A DNA stretch of 64,000 bases from Lunularia cruciata. Lineage: Eukaryota > Streptophyta > Marchantiopsida > Lunulariales > Lunulariaceae. Position numbers and translations under genes: made by a program. Under the pieces are notes generated by a model. The model was not told the DNA's origin, did no database searches, and saw nothing but the letters and a program-made list of their open reading frames with translations. The stretch's first letter is position 1, and each line of letters opens with the position of its first letter. This document shows, one piece after another, positions 9,991 through 21,982 of the stretch. The DNA lies in assembly GCA_948567375.1 (NCBI GenBank), contig OX419755.1, positions 49,481,001 to 49,545,000 on the forward strand, in the 5' to 3' direction.

Positions 9991-11770
9991 GCATTTGTGA
10001 TGGTGAATTTGAGTTTGAATTGTTGAGAGCTTTATTTTAGATCCACTAAAAAATTTCATAAATCATACTCTAAGAATCGCACACCAAAAAACATGGCAAA
10101 CTTCTCAAGAAGCAAGGTCACCTCTTTTGAAAATCATTTATTTCAATACATTTGATAATCCTAAACATTAGTATATAGCATCTGATTTTTATAAATAAAT
10201 GCAACTTGCACTAAATTTTCGATAACCCAATTTAAGTGCATCCATTTATTAACACTTCCTCTTTCACAAAGTTCACTAAAAATATTTACAAAGTTTGTTA
10301 TTTATACAATAGACATCCGCAAAACCTATACCGAAACTCGTGAATAATAATATACTGTAACATAGTTACATGTATATTGAACAATTATCCGTTGTCAAAG
10401 GAAACACCGAAATCCATCCAACCCCGTAGCTAAGAACCGAGTCAGATCCCAAGTCTTGTATATATAATTAATCTATTACGTGTCCTTCAAACACAGACTA
10501 CATTATGCATGTAATAATATTTAGTATAATCCACTCTCGATAACAAATTGTCCTCCAAACAGAGACTACATTATGCATGCAATAACATTTGAACGCCCGT
10601 GTAATCCACTCTCGATAACAAATTGTGCCATAACTTGGACGTAAGCTACTAAAGATCGTAAAACGACCTCGCTAAGAACTATATTCCGGCCCGATTAAAT
10701 ACCACACATGAATTAACATATATAATTACAATTAACTTTATTTATTCCAGAATTCAAATTCAAACTTTTTACCCAGAATTTTTCATTTTTAGGTAATAAT
10801 ATTTTTTCTAAAAAATATAATCTGTGGAAAGGATTGATGTTTGAATGATGGACTCAGATACGACTAATTCAATTGAACCCATACTAGCTTGGGGCTGGTG
10901 ATTTTCATCGTACTATCAGAGGGATATCCTGGGCGAAGGATCACTAAATTTGGAGTGCATACAATAGAGACAGGACTTGCTACGATGGGTAGCAAAGTCA
11001 TTGTAGAGTCAGCGGGCTAATAGGCGGTGGCTCTAGTTTGAAACGTAGCTATATATGCCTCTTAAGTCCCTGCTCGGCTGGCTTTGCTTGCTAAGGCTAA
11101 GGCCTTAGCTTGATTGCACCCTTTCTCAAGAAACGGACTGAACTCGGAGCTTCAGGGACTCTTAATCACAATTCGTGCCGAAAGTGTTGCCAAATTGTGA
11201 GTCTAATTGTTCATCTGGCCTGTAAAGTAGACTTGTGGGATGTTGCTCTTCCATTTGGGTAGCTTTTTGGGTTCCCAGGGTTGCGTGTGGCTCGAAATAC
11301 CGTGCTTGCCCTATCGTGGCCTGGTTTCTTGCGTCAGTAAGTGGCACTGAGTTGAGTGTGGGATTGAAGTACGAGTCCCCAACTTTGTTGTGCCTTTGGA
11401 GTTTTCAAGGGGGAAAACTAGTTGTTTAACCCCCTGGTCGTGTGATCGCGGGATCATCTCGTTGTTTGAGTTTTGGAAACCTCATGCAACCCGCATTGGG
11501 CTGCTCGGAGCAGCCCTGTACGTTACAGGCTCCAGTTGTTGCGACATTTCCTGTTCTGCCGCAGTTTTTGAGATCAGATGTTAGATCATAACTTTCAGGT
11601 TTTAGGATTGTGACTTTTCGTGCTCGCCGAGGGAGTTAGACGTAGGTGTTACTGCTGGGATCAAGGGATCCCCCGATTGGATAATTTACTAGGAAATTCG
11701 TGTACATTACTGAGAATTGTGGGGAACAGCACGCAGCGCGAGGATATTTTAATTTTTCGTTTATAATTAG
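9991..11770. other. Upstream region of FMP32, with a short tandem repeat
   Basis: AT-rich to about 10850, then higher GC toward the gene. A tandem duplication occupies 10482-10549 and 10550-10624 (GTCCTTCAAACACAGACTAC and GTCCTCCAAACAGAGACTAC; both units end TCGATAACAAATT). No coding sequence is recognised. The FMP32 promoter and 5' untranslated region probably lie in its last kilobase. Confidence 0.5.
11050..11055 (+). promoter_or_regulatory. Possible TATA box of FMP32
   Basis: TATATA within GCTATATATGCC, about 720 bp before the start codon. It is the only convincing TATA-like string on the gene's strand in the GC-richer upstream block. A long leader or a leader intron would be needed. Confidence 0.25.
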
Positions 11771-14268
11771 ATGGCAGCGGCTGTGAGGAGAGCGGTTCAA
11801 CAGCAGGGAGCCCAGCTGCAAGCGTTGCATTGGCCGTCTGTCATCCGTGCGGGGGTAATCCCCGTCGATCCAGTAAACACAGATGTCAGGTTGAGGCTTC
11901 CTGCACCTGTGATACCAGTTTCGCTTGATTGGATCGCTTTGCAAGATCGGCGTTTGCTCGTTCCTCATCAGGCGTGGAATTATGGCACCGTGAGGGGTTT
12001 CTACATGCGTAATATTTCGCAGCTTGTCACCGCGTCCAACAGCAAGAGGGCTTTCCTAGTCGACACCCTGGCCCTGGTATTTACATATTCGTGTCCTTCT
12101 CTGTTTCTAGGTTGCAAAAGAAAAGATTCAGAACTAGTACAGATTCAGAAGAAAAGATGGTTACGTTTAGGAATTTGGCAAGCTTGCGTATCGTCTCCCG
12201 AAAGATTACCTTTCGCGCTTAATATTTGGTCATTTTTATCCGATCAAATACACTCTAGGGCTGTTCTTTCATCTGGTTTTCGTGTTTCTTTCTTTGTATG
12301 GTGTTATTTTGCACGCCAGCTCACTGTTACATAGTTTTCATACATTTCGAAATTGCTGGTTGCGGTAAATCCAAGGTACGGAGGCTGGAATCTCAAGGCT
12401 TGACACCAAAACAAGCAGAGGCTATAACTGCTGTCATCACTGAGGTGCTCAACGACAGTTTGGAAAATGTTGCGCAGACCTTCACTTCGAAGTCCGAATT
12501 GCAAAGAGTACGAATGTTCTGCCCCTCGCTCTTGTGGAACGTCGCTTGATAGGTTCTTTGTTCCAAATACTGACCATCGTTAGGTATTCTCCAGCATTGT
12601 ATGGCGAAAGAATTCTGGGTGTTTATGGTTTGCATGTACGGACAATCACAATTGTAGAATATACATAGCGCAGAATGAGACTAAGTGCGAGTTGTGGGAG
12701 GAAGGAAGAAGTCTAGGTTCCTCAGAATTAAATACGGGAGGTGAGGGTTTCATTTTCAGGTTGACTAACATAAGCTCTTGAAGCCAAAGAATGTTTCATA
12801 ATGCTACTGCTTCGATAGTATCTATGATAAAGGTTATCGCTGACCAAGTATATGATCCTATGAAATAAGAGTCAGGTCTCATGCACTTGAAGTATCGAGT
12901 GTATGAATGTGCTAGCATGAATGGAAGGAAACTGCAACCTGTTTTTGATCAGTCTGATGACCGTCTTATGTTCTTTTGTGGCTGCTTGCATCAGAGTGAA
13001 ATGATGATGGAAGGTGCGATGTCTAAGTTTAAAGCTGAAGTACAGAGCAGTCAGGTATACGACCCATCAGTTGATTGTCACGAGCATTAAGTCCTCTGGT
13101 GCTGGCTATCTCTCATAGTTTTAACAGGCCACAGGTACCTTCTGATTATGTGGGATGTGAACAAGAATGACCAAATGCTGATAGAAGCGAGTTATACCTG
13201 CAGTTTGGAGATCACCCATGTCTCAGACTTCCAATAACCTGTACGTTTCGACATTGTGATTGAATAATCTGGGTTCCCATATTGTTGTCCTTATTCTGTT
13301 GTATAGGAACATCACATTGCCAGCTTGCAGCGAGAAACTGAAAGACTTCGAACTGATATTGATAAGCTGCGGAGTGAATTAAGGTAATATGGGGGCTGGG
13401 CCTCACTTTATTTCGAGGCCTCAGATCGCTTTCGCCGGTGTATTCTGAGCAAGCAGGAAAAGCCATTGCCAGGTTTAACATTTCAGGTAATTCCTCTTAC
13501 AGGTATGAAGTGGACAAGGTTACAGCAGGACACCGACTAGACTTGAACCTGGAAAGGGGGTAAGTTATCTATCTCTCTTCGTTGTGTTGGTCGTTTTTGG
13601 ATGAGCTATGAAGCCTTGTCTAAATATGGGAGAACAGTGGGAACGTCGAGATTTTTAAGGTTCTTAGCATGTTTGTGAAGTACGCTCTTGGGTTTGGTTA
13701 TTTTGCTCTAGCTATGCACATTGGCTGTAGCTAAGAGTTGATTGTATCGAAGATGTACGCTTTATAAATTCTATTGATATTTCTATACTCGCCCGTGTTG
13801 CATTCAGGCGGATACGAGATGAGCTTGCCACTCAGAGCGCCGAGACCTCAAATCTTACAAACAAGCTTGATAGGGTAAGCGTGCTTCAGATTTACTCGTG
13901 TTAACCTCATGTCCAGCTTTAGGGACCTTTTCTGTTGAAGAGGATAGGTGCACCTTACGATATTCATGTGATCTTGCAGGAGATACACACATTGAAAACT
14001 CAACTCGAAGCTGCTAAGTATGACATTATCAAGTACTGTATAGGTGGGCAAATGGATTCAGCTTGTTCTTGTTTTATGAATTTGAGTGTTTGTCGTCGTT
14101 GATAGATCAGTCATATCTGCTTAGCCAATATTGAAAATCTTGGTGTTTCCTTTACTGGATTGTTCCATTTCGAGTTCACATTTACTGTACACATTTACAT
14201 TGTCCCGTGCAGGTACAATTGTTTCTGTGACTGCTGTCGGTCTCGGTCTACTGCGAATAATAATGTGA
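11771..14268 (+). CDS. FMP32: FMP32-type mitochondrial protein (CCDC90/DUF1640 family), 8 coding exons
   Basis: Exons: 11771-12076, 12376-12507, 12995-13054, 13307-13383, 13503-13559, 13808-13874, 13980-14043 and 14213-14268. All introns are GT-AG and the frame is continuous, giving 272 residues. An Arg-rich, acid-poor N-terminus looks like a mitochondrial presequence. FLVDTLALV (about 95-103) leads into RRLESQGLTPKQAEAITAV and ITEVLNDSLENV, the family signature. Residues about 165-250 form a coiled coil (SLQRETERLRTDIDKL, TNKLDREIHTLKTQLEAAKY). The C-terminus (about 254-272) is one hydrophobic membrane segment. The family includes yeast Fmp32 and animal MCUR1/CCDC90B, inner-membrane proteins linked to cytochrome oxidase assembly or calcium uniporter regulation; the plant role is less clear. 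The exon joins were inferred from the family sequence. The region before FLVDTLALV appears longer than I expect for the family. Confidence 0.95.
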
Positions 14269-16801
14269 GCGAGCTTCGCTTTCATGGAACACGGGCATCC
14301 CATCATGGCTGTACTTGCTTGGTTATGGTTAGGCGGAATGTCAACCAGTGACTTTGGGTGCTGACAGGATTATGTTTTCACTCGCTCTCGGCATCGGGCC
14401 TAAGACGCTAGACAGAGTATCGATTTTTTTAAGTTAACCCTTGACGTGAAATGTCTGGACAAATATAAATTCTTTGGGGTGGAACATCTGTGGGTAGGAC
14501 GATATCTGTAATTCTTCTTAGGGTGCCTACAAGGACTTCTATGTGAATGTTTACAATGCGATTGGAAATGTCCAAGATGGGGTTCCACGAGGGGGCCTAA
14601 GTTTTGCCCCGTCACAATTCAAATGACGGACATGGTGTTGTTAGCAAAGTTCTTGTTATATGCGAAAAGGTGCACGGGCAGCCTGCGTAGCATTTGGAAC
14701 TTACTCAGAAGCAGGTCTTGGCTCGACACAAAGAGTTATGGTAGGTGTCCAGTCAAAGTGTCAAATATTCATAGTGCATGTGATGCGCTTGTCGTCGAGC
14801 TATCAGTTGAAGTCTAGCAAGCTTCACTTGTTCAAACCTGCAGGGCCTGAAGTTCATTCAGGAGACGAAAGCACAAAACGTCCATCTTCAGCACTACGTG
14901 TGGAGAGTCTCGTGAGGTGACAAGACAGAAATGCTGGTTTGCCACCCAAATCACTCCTTAGTAGATAGCTAGATGATGCAACTCATCGTTCACTGTGATT
15001 CAAGATTCCGCAAGTTTGGCTCAGCTCAGGTATCGCTTTGATCCTGTCAAGCAGATGGGGATGTCGACTTTCACCAACTTTGCATCCATCTTCTAATTAG
15101 GACTTGTCTCTGCTTTATCAATCACTGAGTAGCTGCCGGTACCTAGCTCTTACCGTATATTTAGATGCTGACACGATGTCAAGTAGCTTCCACCCTTCAG
15201 TTACCATGTAGTGAGCATCTAACGCCTAGTAGCAGCTGATTTTTACAGAGATATCTGGAATTAGTTTGCATGCAACAGAAGTTCATTTCAGTATTTTGCC
15301 AGTCTTTTATTTACCTCATCACCTTTTTATATGTGGGCCGTGTAGCCCAGATCATCAACTGATACCGTGGTTTCAACCATCCTTGTCGAATTGCCTATTG
15401 CTAGCCAATCTCCGACCCCAGAAACCAGTGTGCATTTTGCGCGCTTGAGAATTAAAGCATGAGGTCCTTTTTGAGATTGCTAAAGTTTCCCAGAGGCATT
15501 ACCACAACAGGGTTAATCACATAACTCGTTGATATGGCGCCGGATCTGTAGACTTTTAACACACAATCTCATTCATCCGGGGTTGCTGAGATCTTCCGGG
15601 GTTCGTCCCCCTTCCTTGGCATCTTTTGTGAGAAATGCTTGAATTCACCACGTCTCGATGGTTCCAAAGTTTTTACCTGTATTACTTTGTGTAATCCTCA
15701 AAGGAGGATCGTGGAGATGTGATAGATAATCTGGTCGAGCTATATACTATTGCCCGGTTAGGTCATTAACATCTACAGTAGAAAGGACTTTCTTTGGAGG
15801 AGTATCACAAACATTCTTGATATTTCTCCCAGAGAATATATAAGAGATTTGCACTGCATACCATTGACTTCTACCGCATACACATACGCTCTAAAATATC
15901 CTCTAGTTTGATCTTCCCAGGTACCAACGAATTTCAAAAAATGAATACAATAGGGTGTTTCAGATTTAGCTTTTATGGGTTCCATTATAAAGTTTACCGT
16001 CTTAAAGAAGTTTTATGGGCCGTGCATGGGAGCACCGTGCAGGGATTAGTGGTATTCTTATGGGATGAGAGCTTGTAAATTTTGGTACGGGATAAAAAAA
16101 GAAAAAGTATTCCTAAAAGTGACCAGTACCTAAAACTTTTTATGGTGTCCAGGATTGAGTTTATGGACAAGGGTGTGTTTTTTGGATGGGATTTCCATTT
16201 CAATATTGGGTTAACACACTAGAGGCTTGTGGGTTAGATTAGTCTGACATAATTATGAGGTAATTAATTGTGTGATGTGTGAAGGAGTATTAACATGTTA
16301 TGCATCCTAACAATAGGATCACAAGGAAAAGTTAAAATCTGCCAAATGCCACAAGGAAGATACAGTCCCACCTCAACCAAGTTTGTTTCAGAATTTGAAC
16401 ATCCGTGTATTCTTTGAGGCAAGTAAAACATTATGCATGTTATATAGGGATGGGTTTTGGTGCAGAATCTTCAATTCTAGATTCCTTCCATTCATACACA
16501 AATTTAAAAATTAAGCAATTTGTGTGCGTGTTAAGATTGAATAATTTGTGCGCACATCAATATTGTAGTTATAAGAAATTTGTGGGAGTTGCCATTGGAA
16601 AATTAGAACCATCCTTGCGCCTAGCGTAGACTTTGAAGAAATCTGACTTCAGATTTTGTGTTGGCAAAATTGGTGCTGGTGAAATGAATTTTGCAAAATC
16701 TGACTTTGCAAGTAGACTTCCCCTTCTAGTTTTGGGTGGTTAGAATGGTATTTTAATTTCTCTTATTTCCATCTCCCAATTGGATTCACTTTCTCTTCCT
16801 C
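14269..16801. other. FMP32 3' region and unassigned DNA
   Basis: The first few hundred bases probably hold the FMP32 3' untranslated region. No second gene is recognised to 15760. From 15773 to 16203 the minus strand carries two adjacent frames of about 70 codons, one with TPYCIHFLKFVGTWEDQTRGYFRAY, that look protein-like but match nothing I know. AT-rich sequence follows. Confidence 0.4.
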
Positions 16802-17731
16802 ATGCTCCTAACTCTGAACCGGTTTCCACTCCCATTCCCTAGTCCAAACACAAAATTCCAAGAGGTGTTGAAAATAGTTTGTGCAATGCCTTCCAAGCTC
16901 ATGCTTTCTCTTCTTATCATTGACGACAAAAACCTAGCTGTACTCTTAGTTTCTCCTCCATTGAGCACAAAGAAAATCGATGGGAGTGATGACAAGTTTA
17001 GAATAGTTGGGCATCATTATACACAAATTTTGGACTATTTGGATGGTGCAAAAATTTCTAGCGTATTAGGGGGCACCTTGCAAAAGCCAATGATGAAGAC
17101 CATTGCTTATAGCATAATTGTAAATTATCTGGTGAACTATGGGACAAGCTTTCCTAAGTCTATGAATGAATTCAAATTAAAGAAGAAGTGGCAACGGTAT
17201 ATGCAATCATACATGACAACTTGAGATTTGAAGAACAAAAGCATAAGGGAAGTTTATTGACATAGAACTCAAATAGGGATGGAAAACTATCAACGATCAA
17301 TTAAATGATTGTTGCATGCATTTTCACAAGATGGATATTATGTTTGGGAGTCGAGCCAACATTTCTCCACCAACATTGGTTAGCAAATGTGACCATTGTT
17401 GAATTGCATGAGACTTGGGAATGAGAGTTATATATGGAGAGGAAGATGACATTTTGGAGGAGAGGATACTTGGAGATCAAGAACTATACAATTTGAATCC
17501 TTTATGTAGGATTTAGAGTCATCTCATGGAGCATTCTTTACGACACAAGGAGATTATAAATCTATAGAGCTAGATGAGGAAGAGAGCCACACACCAGAGG
17601 AGAGTTGAACACCACATTCTGAAGAGAATCCAAACTTGCACCTTGGAGATGCTAGTCCATTTGTGAATGCCACAAGCCTTGAGTATATTTTAGCTCAAGA
17701 AAGAGACAAAGGAGAAGAGAGTGAGGGTGAG
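16802..17731 (+). pseudogene. Relic of the unidentified TE-like gene, copy 2
   Basis: A 140-codon open frame (16802-17224) begins in a Ser/Leu/Pro-rich stretch and contains HHYTQILDYLDGAKIS and LGGTLQKPM, ending just after FPKSMNEFKLKKKWQRYM. Beyond its stop the same frame continues with DLKNKSI, then a shifted HFHKMDIMFGSRANI. An acidic segment (ELDEEESHTPEES) follows near 17570. The conserved blocks pair with the minus-strand relic at 8500-9990. A degenerate LTR interrupts or abuts it at 17732. Family not recognised, and no catalytic motif seen. Confidence 0.45.
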
Positions 17732-18170
17732 TGTAATAATATAGAATTAGTAAAAGAGTTAGTATAAACTAACAAGTAAGAAAAATCAACTACACATAAA
17801 AAATGGAGATACAACTAGCATAACTTAAGAATGCTAAGGAGCTTCTTGGTAGAATACCCTGGAGGCATCTAGGAAGATTTGGGTGAGAATTTTCTAAGAA
17901 CCTTCCAAGGCTTGAGTAACTTGTATGCCAAGTTGATGGTTATCTTAGCTTACACAAGAAGTAAATGGCTAGCTTAGCTTGCACTCCAAGAAAGGGGGCT
18001 TTAAGAAGGACCCTTCCTTGGAAGCTTCTTGAGAGCCTTGTACCTAAATGGCTTATAAATACCAAGGCCAAAGCTCATACTATGCATTTTGAGTTTCACT
18101 CAATGAGAGTTTCAATGTGACCTTCCATTTTGATCTTCCGTTCTCTTATTTCTCTCCTTGTTCTTTTATA
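17732..18170 (+). repeat. Degenerate family-2 LTR, + orientation
   Basis: It starts TGTAATAATATAGAATTAGT and ends near TTCTTTTATA, mirroring the family-2 LTR ends TGTAACAATA and GGTCTTTTACA. The interior keeps GGCTTATAAATACCAAGGCC (TATA region) and CAAAGCTCATACTATGCATT in the right order. It is more diverged than the four other family-2 LTRs. No matching target duplication or PBS is seen, so it is an old solo LTR or fragment. Confidence 0.7.
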
Positions 18171-19014
18171 CTGACTCTTGCAAGAGGAGGAAAGTCTCTA
18201 AAGGGAATTCAAAGGTGATACCTCTTGTAGCATCATTTTTTGAAGATCTTGCTAATCATAGGATTTTTAGGAGTGAGACCTTGGGATTAGTAAGAGTGTC
18301 AAACTAGTAGAAATAGAAGCTCTCAAAATATCCAAGATGTAGAAGCATAGAGCTAAAGTGGAAGTAGAAAAGATGATCAAACTTATGAGATGGAAAATCA
18401 TAGAGCTAACATAGAAGCTAAGAAAGCTAGAGCGGAAGTTGAGAGATTATCATTAAGTGAAAAATTGAAATTGAAAGAGTGACCAAAGCAAAACAAATGT
18501 GATATATGACTTTAGAATTGGCTAAGGTGGGCGAGACTCTAAAGGAGATTAAGAGGATAATTAGTGATTATGCAGCCTTGGAAGCATAGGCCCAACTCCT
18601 TGAACCTTGTGATCTAAATGCAATGGATTATATTACTAATGGATTTTCAATGATGTGATCTCTTTGTGAATCTTTATCAATGGTGACTCTTCAAGTGAGG
18701 AGATCTTCTTTTGAGTTTTTATCTTTCATCAAATTTTATAATTCAATTTAATTTATAAATTCAGTTCAACTAGAGCACCAAGCGGATTGAGTTCAGCTAG
18801 AGGTGTTGCAAGGTGATGCAATACAAGTGCCACAAGGTGGAGTGGGGTGTTTTAAGTGCTATAAGGAGGTGTGTTGCATAAGCCTCTAGGATTAGGCACC
18901 CCATGCACTAGAGCTTGGCATCACAAGTGGACCATGTAGCCAAGGGCTGTAGCAACACTCACAAGCAATGCAACAAGGTGCAATACCTAACTACCTTGTC
19001 ATACCCAACTATAG
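18171..19014 (+). pseudogene. Coiled-coil relic and unassigned DNA
   Basis: From about 18310 to 18650 the + strand keeps broken helical segments (KKARAEVERLSLSEK, LELAKVGETLKEIKRI) that may be the C-terminal coiled coil of the relic gene starting at 16802, as in copy 1. From 18700 to 19014 nothing is recognised. Confidence 0.35.
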
Positions 19015-19032
19015 CTAGGGCATGTCCTATTG

Positions 19033-19494
19033 CACAAGAATGGTGATGGTAGCATTACCACTAAGGAACTTGATACCAACATGCAATTGTTGGGACATAA
19101 TTTGATAGGGGCATAGTTGCAGAACATGATCAATTAGGTTGATGCCAATAGGAATGGTATTATCAATTTTGCCATGTCCTTGAGTTTGATGGCCAAGAAA
19201 ATGAAGGACACTGACTCAAAGGAGGAGCTCAAAGAAACTTCCAACGTGCTTGATAAGGCCCAAAATGGTTTCATCAATGTGATGGCGCTCTAAATATCCT
19301 TTAAGTTGTAAGGCATTTCACTCCTATCCACAAGTCATCCTCAAATTTTTTCACATGCATGAGTTTGGTATGTTATGACTAATTTGGGAGAGAAGCTTAC
19401 CAACTATGAAGTACATGAAATGATCCATAAGGTGTATATTGTTGTGGATGGTTAGAGTTGCTACAAAGAATTTGTGATGATCATGGCTAAATGA
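19033..19494 (+). pseudogene. Calmodulin retropseudogene
   Basis: The + strand reads as a decayed calmodulin. Present are HKNGDGSITTKELDTNMQLL (first EF-hand loop and helix), LQNMIN and [11 protein letters not shown] (second), [15 protein letters not shown] (central linker), [10 protein letters not shown] (third), MTNLGEKLTNYEVHEMI, and YKEFVMIMAK followed by TGA at 19492 (fourth hand and true C-terminus). Stops lie near 19114, 19135, 19291 and 19453. About 85 bp of unrelated sequence follow the third hand. Plant calmodulin genes usually carry one intron in the Gly codon of the first EF-hand loop; here that site is uninterrupted, so a processed, retrotransposed copy is likely. The N-terminal ~20 codons are missing, and no poly(A) tail is visible. 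Confidence 0.85.
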
Positions 19495-20421
19495 TTAGCT
19501 TTAGGTTTTTTGATAATCAATATATTCTTAAGTTCAGTTACACCATGTTATTTTTTTATGGTTAATTATTATTTATGTGTATGGGCTTTACCTCCTCCTT
19601 GTGCAGAAAGACCCTTTGAAGTTATCATTGTTATTTTTTGTGCCAATCATGTCCCTACCATGAGGCTTATTTCTGCTTGCTTACTACTCTACCTCCTCCT
19701 TATGTGGATAGACTCATGGAAGTCACCATTACCAATTCTTTTTGATTGTGTCCCGATCTTGAGGCTTATTTTTGTTGGCTTACAACTCTACTTCTTCCTT
19801 ATGCAAATAGACTCTTACTACTTTTAATTATAGCTGGTTTTGAGTCTCAAATTCTTATTTCCTAGGCCAATGCACTTATTGTTTTTTCCATTCCTACCCA
19901 TGAATGCTCTTTGCCAAATCTTGCCGTGCAATAACAAAAAATTTAACTTTTTAATTGAAAATTCTGATCTCCAAGAACTAAGAACCAAAAAACCTACATC
20001 AAAACAATCTCTTCTACCCCACTCACGGAAGTGAGATTTTGGAAGAACTAAGATAGATTGCTCATATTATTGGGTTTTGGAGAGAGTTTGATCAGGTGAG
20101 AGTTGAAAGAGTGGGTCAAAAAATTAAATTTGCTCCAAAATCCACTTTTTATTATTCTTTGACCTCAAATTATATTTATTATTAGATATTAATCATATTC
20201 ATTCAAAATACATTTGCTTTGCCTAAATCTCTTGTGCCAATAACTATTTAATCTCTCATCCTATATACGGATACCAAGCAAATGAAATGACATGTACATT
20301 ATAAAAGCTCTTGTCTGTTTCATTCTTGGGTAAATAATTAACATGGATTGTGGTCCAAATGGTTTCAAGTTCCACCTACCCATAAATATCCCAAAGAAAA
20401 AGGTTGTGAAATGGTGCAAGA
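19495..20421. other. Unassigned DNA with an imperfect triplicated phrase
   Basis: No gene. The phrase CTACCTCCTCCTTATGTGGA recurs with changes near 19588, 19686 and 19786 (period about 100 bp), each followed by a related segment ending in TGAGGCTTATTT. The rest is AT-rich. Confidence 0.45.
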
Positions 20422-21553
20422 GCTACCGAGTAGAAAAAATGAAGGATGGGAAGTCTTCATCAAGTTGTACAAGGAGAGATGAAAAAGGTGGAATGGGGCT
20501 AAGCTACAATAGAGTCTATATGAGAAATCTACCCTACTATACCTAAGATATCCAACTTATGCAAGTCATACGGTCTACAAACAATTGGAGCATCCAAAGA
20601 AGCATCACCTAGTGTGATTGCTCTCCTATGGATTGCACCAGCCACTGCCCTCTATAGAGCAGTAGATACATACTATCTAAAATATGCTACAAAGTATGAG
20701 AGTGAGAGTGGTACCTTCTAGCACTTAACATGATAAGCTCTTGTGCACTCCTTGACAAAAGTGTTGAACACCGTGTCCACTGCTCTATATAACTCCAAGG
20801 CTAGAGGAACAAATAGGTGACCTTGTTGCATGCCCTAATACTTGGAGACCTTGCAACCTGTTGCTACACTTGCCGCCCATCTGGGAGGATGGGTAATCAC
20901 TCCCTCCGTTACTATATCCTTTGTAAGGTCCATAACCACAACATTTGCTATTGTCACCTTATCATCTTGGACCAATTTTAAGCCTGCCTTGACACGTGTT
21001 GTCTGCAAAGCATATGAACACTCCATTCAAGCCAAGTATCCACTCTCTTGTGCCATTGGAAACACTACGTCCCTAATAACATCAAGGGTAGCTATCCTCT
21101 ATCCTCCAAAAGGACACCGTGCCATATGGACCGTTGTTGCATCTAGTGTAGAACCACACTCACAAGTGAGTAATGAAGATACAGAGGGGTAGACCAAAAC
21201 TAAGCAAAATCTCATTGTTAAAGAGAAAGTAGTTGGTGCAAGTCAGAATGCCCTAATGCACGATCAAGCTAGGATCCAAGAGCTTACACCCTTGCCAGAG
21301 CAAGAGCAAAGACATGCTCGAGTAGCATGAGGAATGGACAAGTCAACTAAGAGAGAATGTAGCATATACTCACATTATTTGTAGCGTATCACATCAAGGA
21401 AGACTGTAAACCTCTAGTCCAATCTAACGCTAGTGAAGCAAAAGATGGAAAGTCCTCTCATGCTCGTGAGGATAGACTATCTCTTCTACCGCAATAACAT
21501 CTAGAGAGAAAAGGATACCCCTCCACCTTTGTCACATAAGTCTCCAAAACTGG
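20422..21553 (-). pseudogene. LINE copy 1, 3' part: C-terminal Zn-finger/nuclease-like region
   Basis: Continuation of the minus-strand retroelement at 33824-36328, separated from it by element C. The first residues from 21553 downward (VLETYVTKVEGYPFLSR) join in frame to the end of the other part. Near 21170-21090 is a Cys/His cluster, LTCECGSTLD then HMARCPFGG, followed by a degenerate D-x-I-R-D segment. VANVVVMDLTKDIVTEGV-like residues follow near 20940. This matches the C-terminal layout of non-LTR reverse transcriptases that end in a CCHC finger and a nuclease-like domain. A block with FVPLALELYRAVDTVFN is shared with copy 2. The 3' end carries the dispersed terminal motif at 20422-20535. 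Several stops make it non-coding. Confidence 0.75.
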
Positions 21554-21964
21554 TGTAAAAGACCAAGACCAAGGAGAAAAATAGGAGAAAGGAAACTCAA
21601 ATTGGGACACTTGAATGAGTGAAAACTCCGAATGCCTAGCATGAGCTTCGGCTTTGGTATTTATAGGTAGCATACAAGGCCCTTGAGAAGCTTCTCAAGA
21701 AGCTTCCTTGAGCCGCTTTCTTAGAGTGCAAGCCAAGTTAACTAAGAAGCTTCTCAAGAAGCTTCCTTCTAGAAGCCGCCTACTTGCTGTGCAAGTTAAG
21801 CTAGTTAGAAGCTTCTAGAAACTACCTGCTTGGAGCGCAAGTTAACTAGTTGGGAAGCTTCCCAAGAAGCTTCCTAGATGCTTTTGGAATATTCTAGGCT
21901 AAATTGGCTTATTCTCTAATTTATTAGCCTTACTAACTACGTCGCTAAACTCTCTATTGTTACG
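21554..21964 (-). repeat. 3' LTR of element C
   Basis: 411 bp. On the + strand it starts TGTAAAAGACC and ends ATTGTTACG; the last base differs from the family's ACA end. It contains seven GAAnnTTC motifs, the first two at 21687-21694 and 21699-21706. It is shorter than the 5' LTR because part of one internal ~60-bp unit is deleted near 21812. Confidence 0.93.
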
Positions 21965-21982
21965 TATTCCTCCACCGCTAGT
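21965..21982 (-). other. Polypurine tract of element C
   Basis: On the minus strand, GCGGTGGAGGAATA runs directly into the 3' LTR. The equivalent in element D is GCGGTGGGAGAATA at about 59160-59176. Confidence 0.75.

Noticed and set aside
20842-21192. 116-codon open frame on the + strand
   Set aside because: It is the opposite-strand shadow of the LINE C-terminal region, which has recognisable motifs on the minus strand.
21554-21964. GAAGCTTC motifs as mere restriction-site repeats
   Set aside because: The conserved pairing, 2-bp alternating spacing and position by the TATA box across separate LTRs argue for keeping them as a regulatory hypothesis, although function is unproven.
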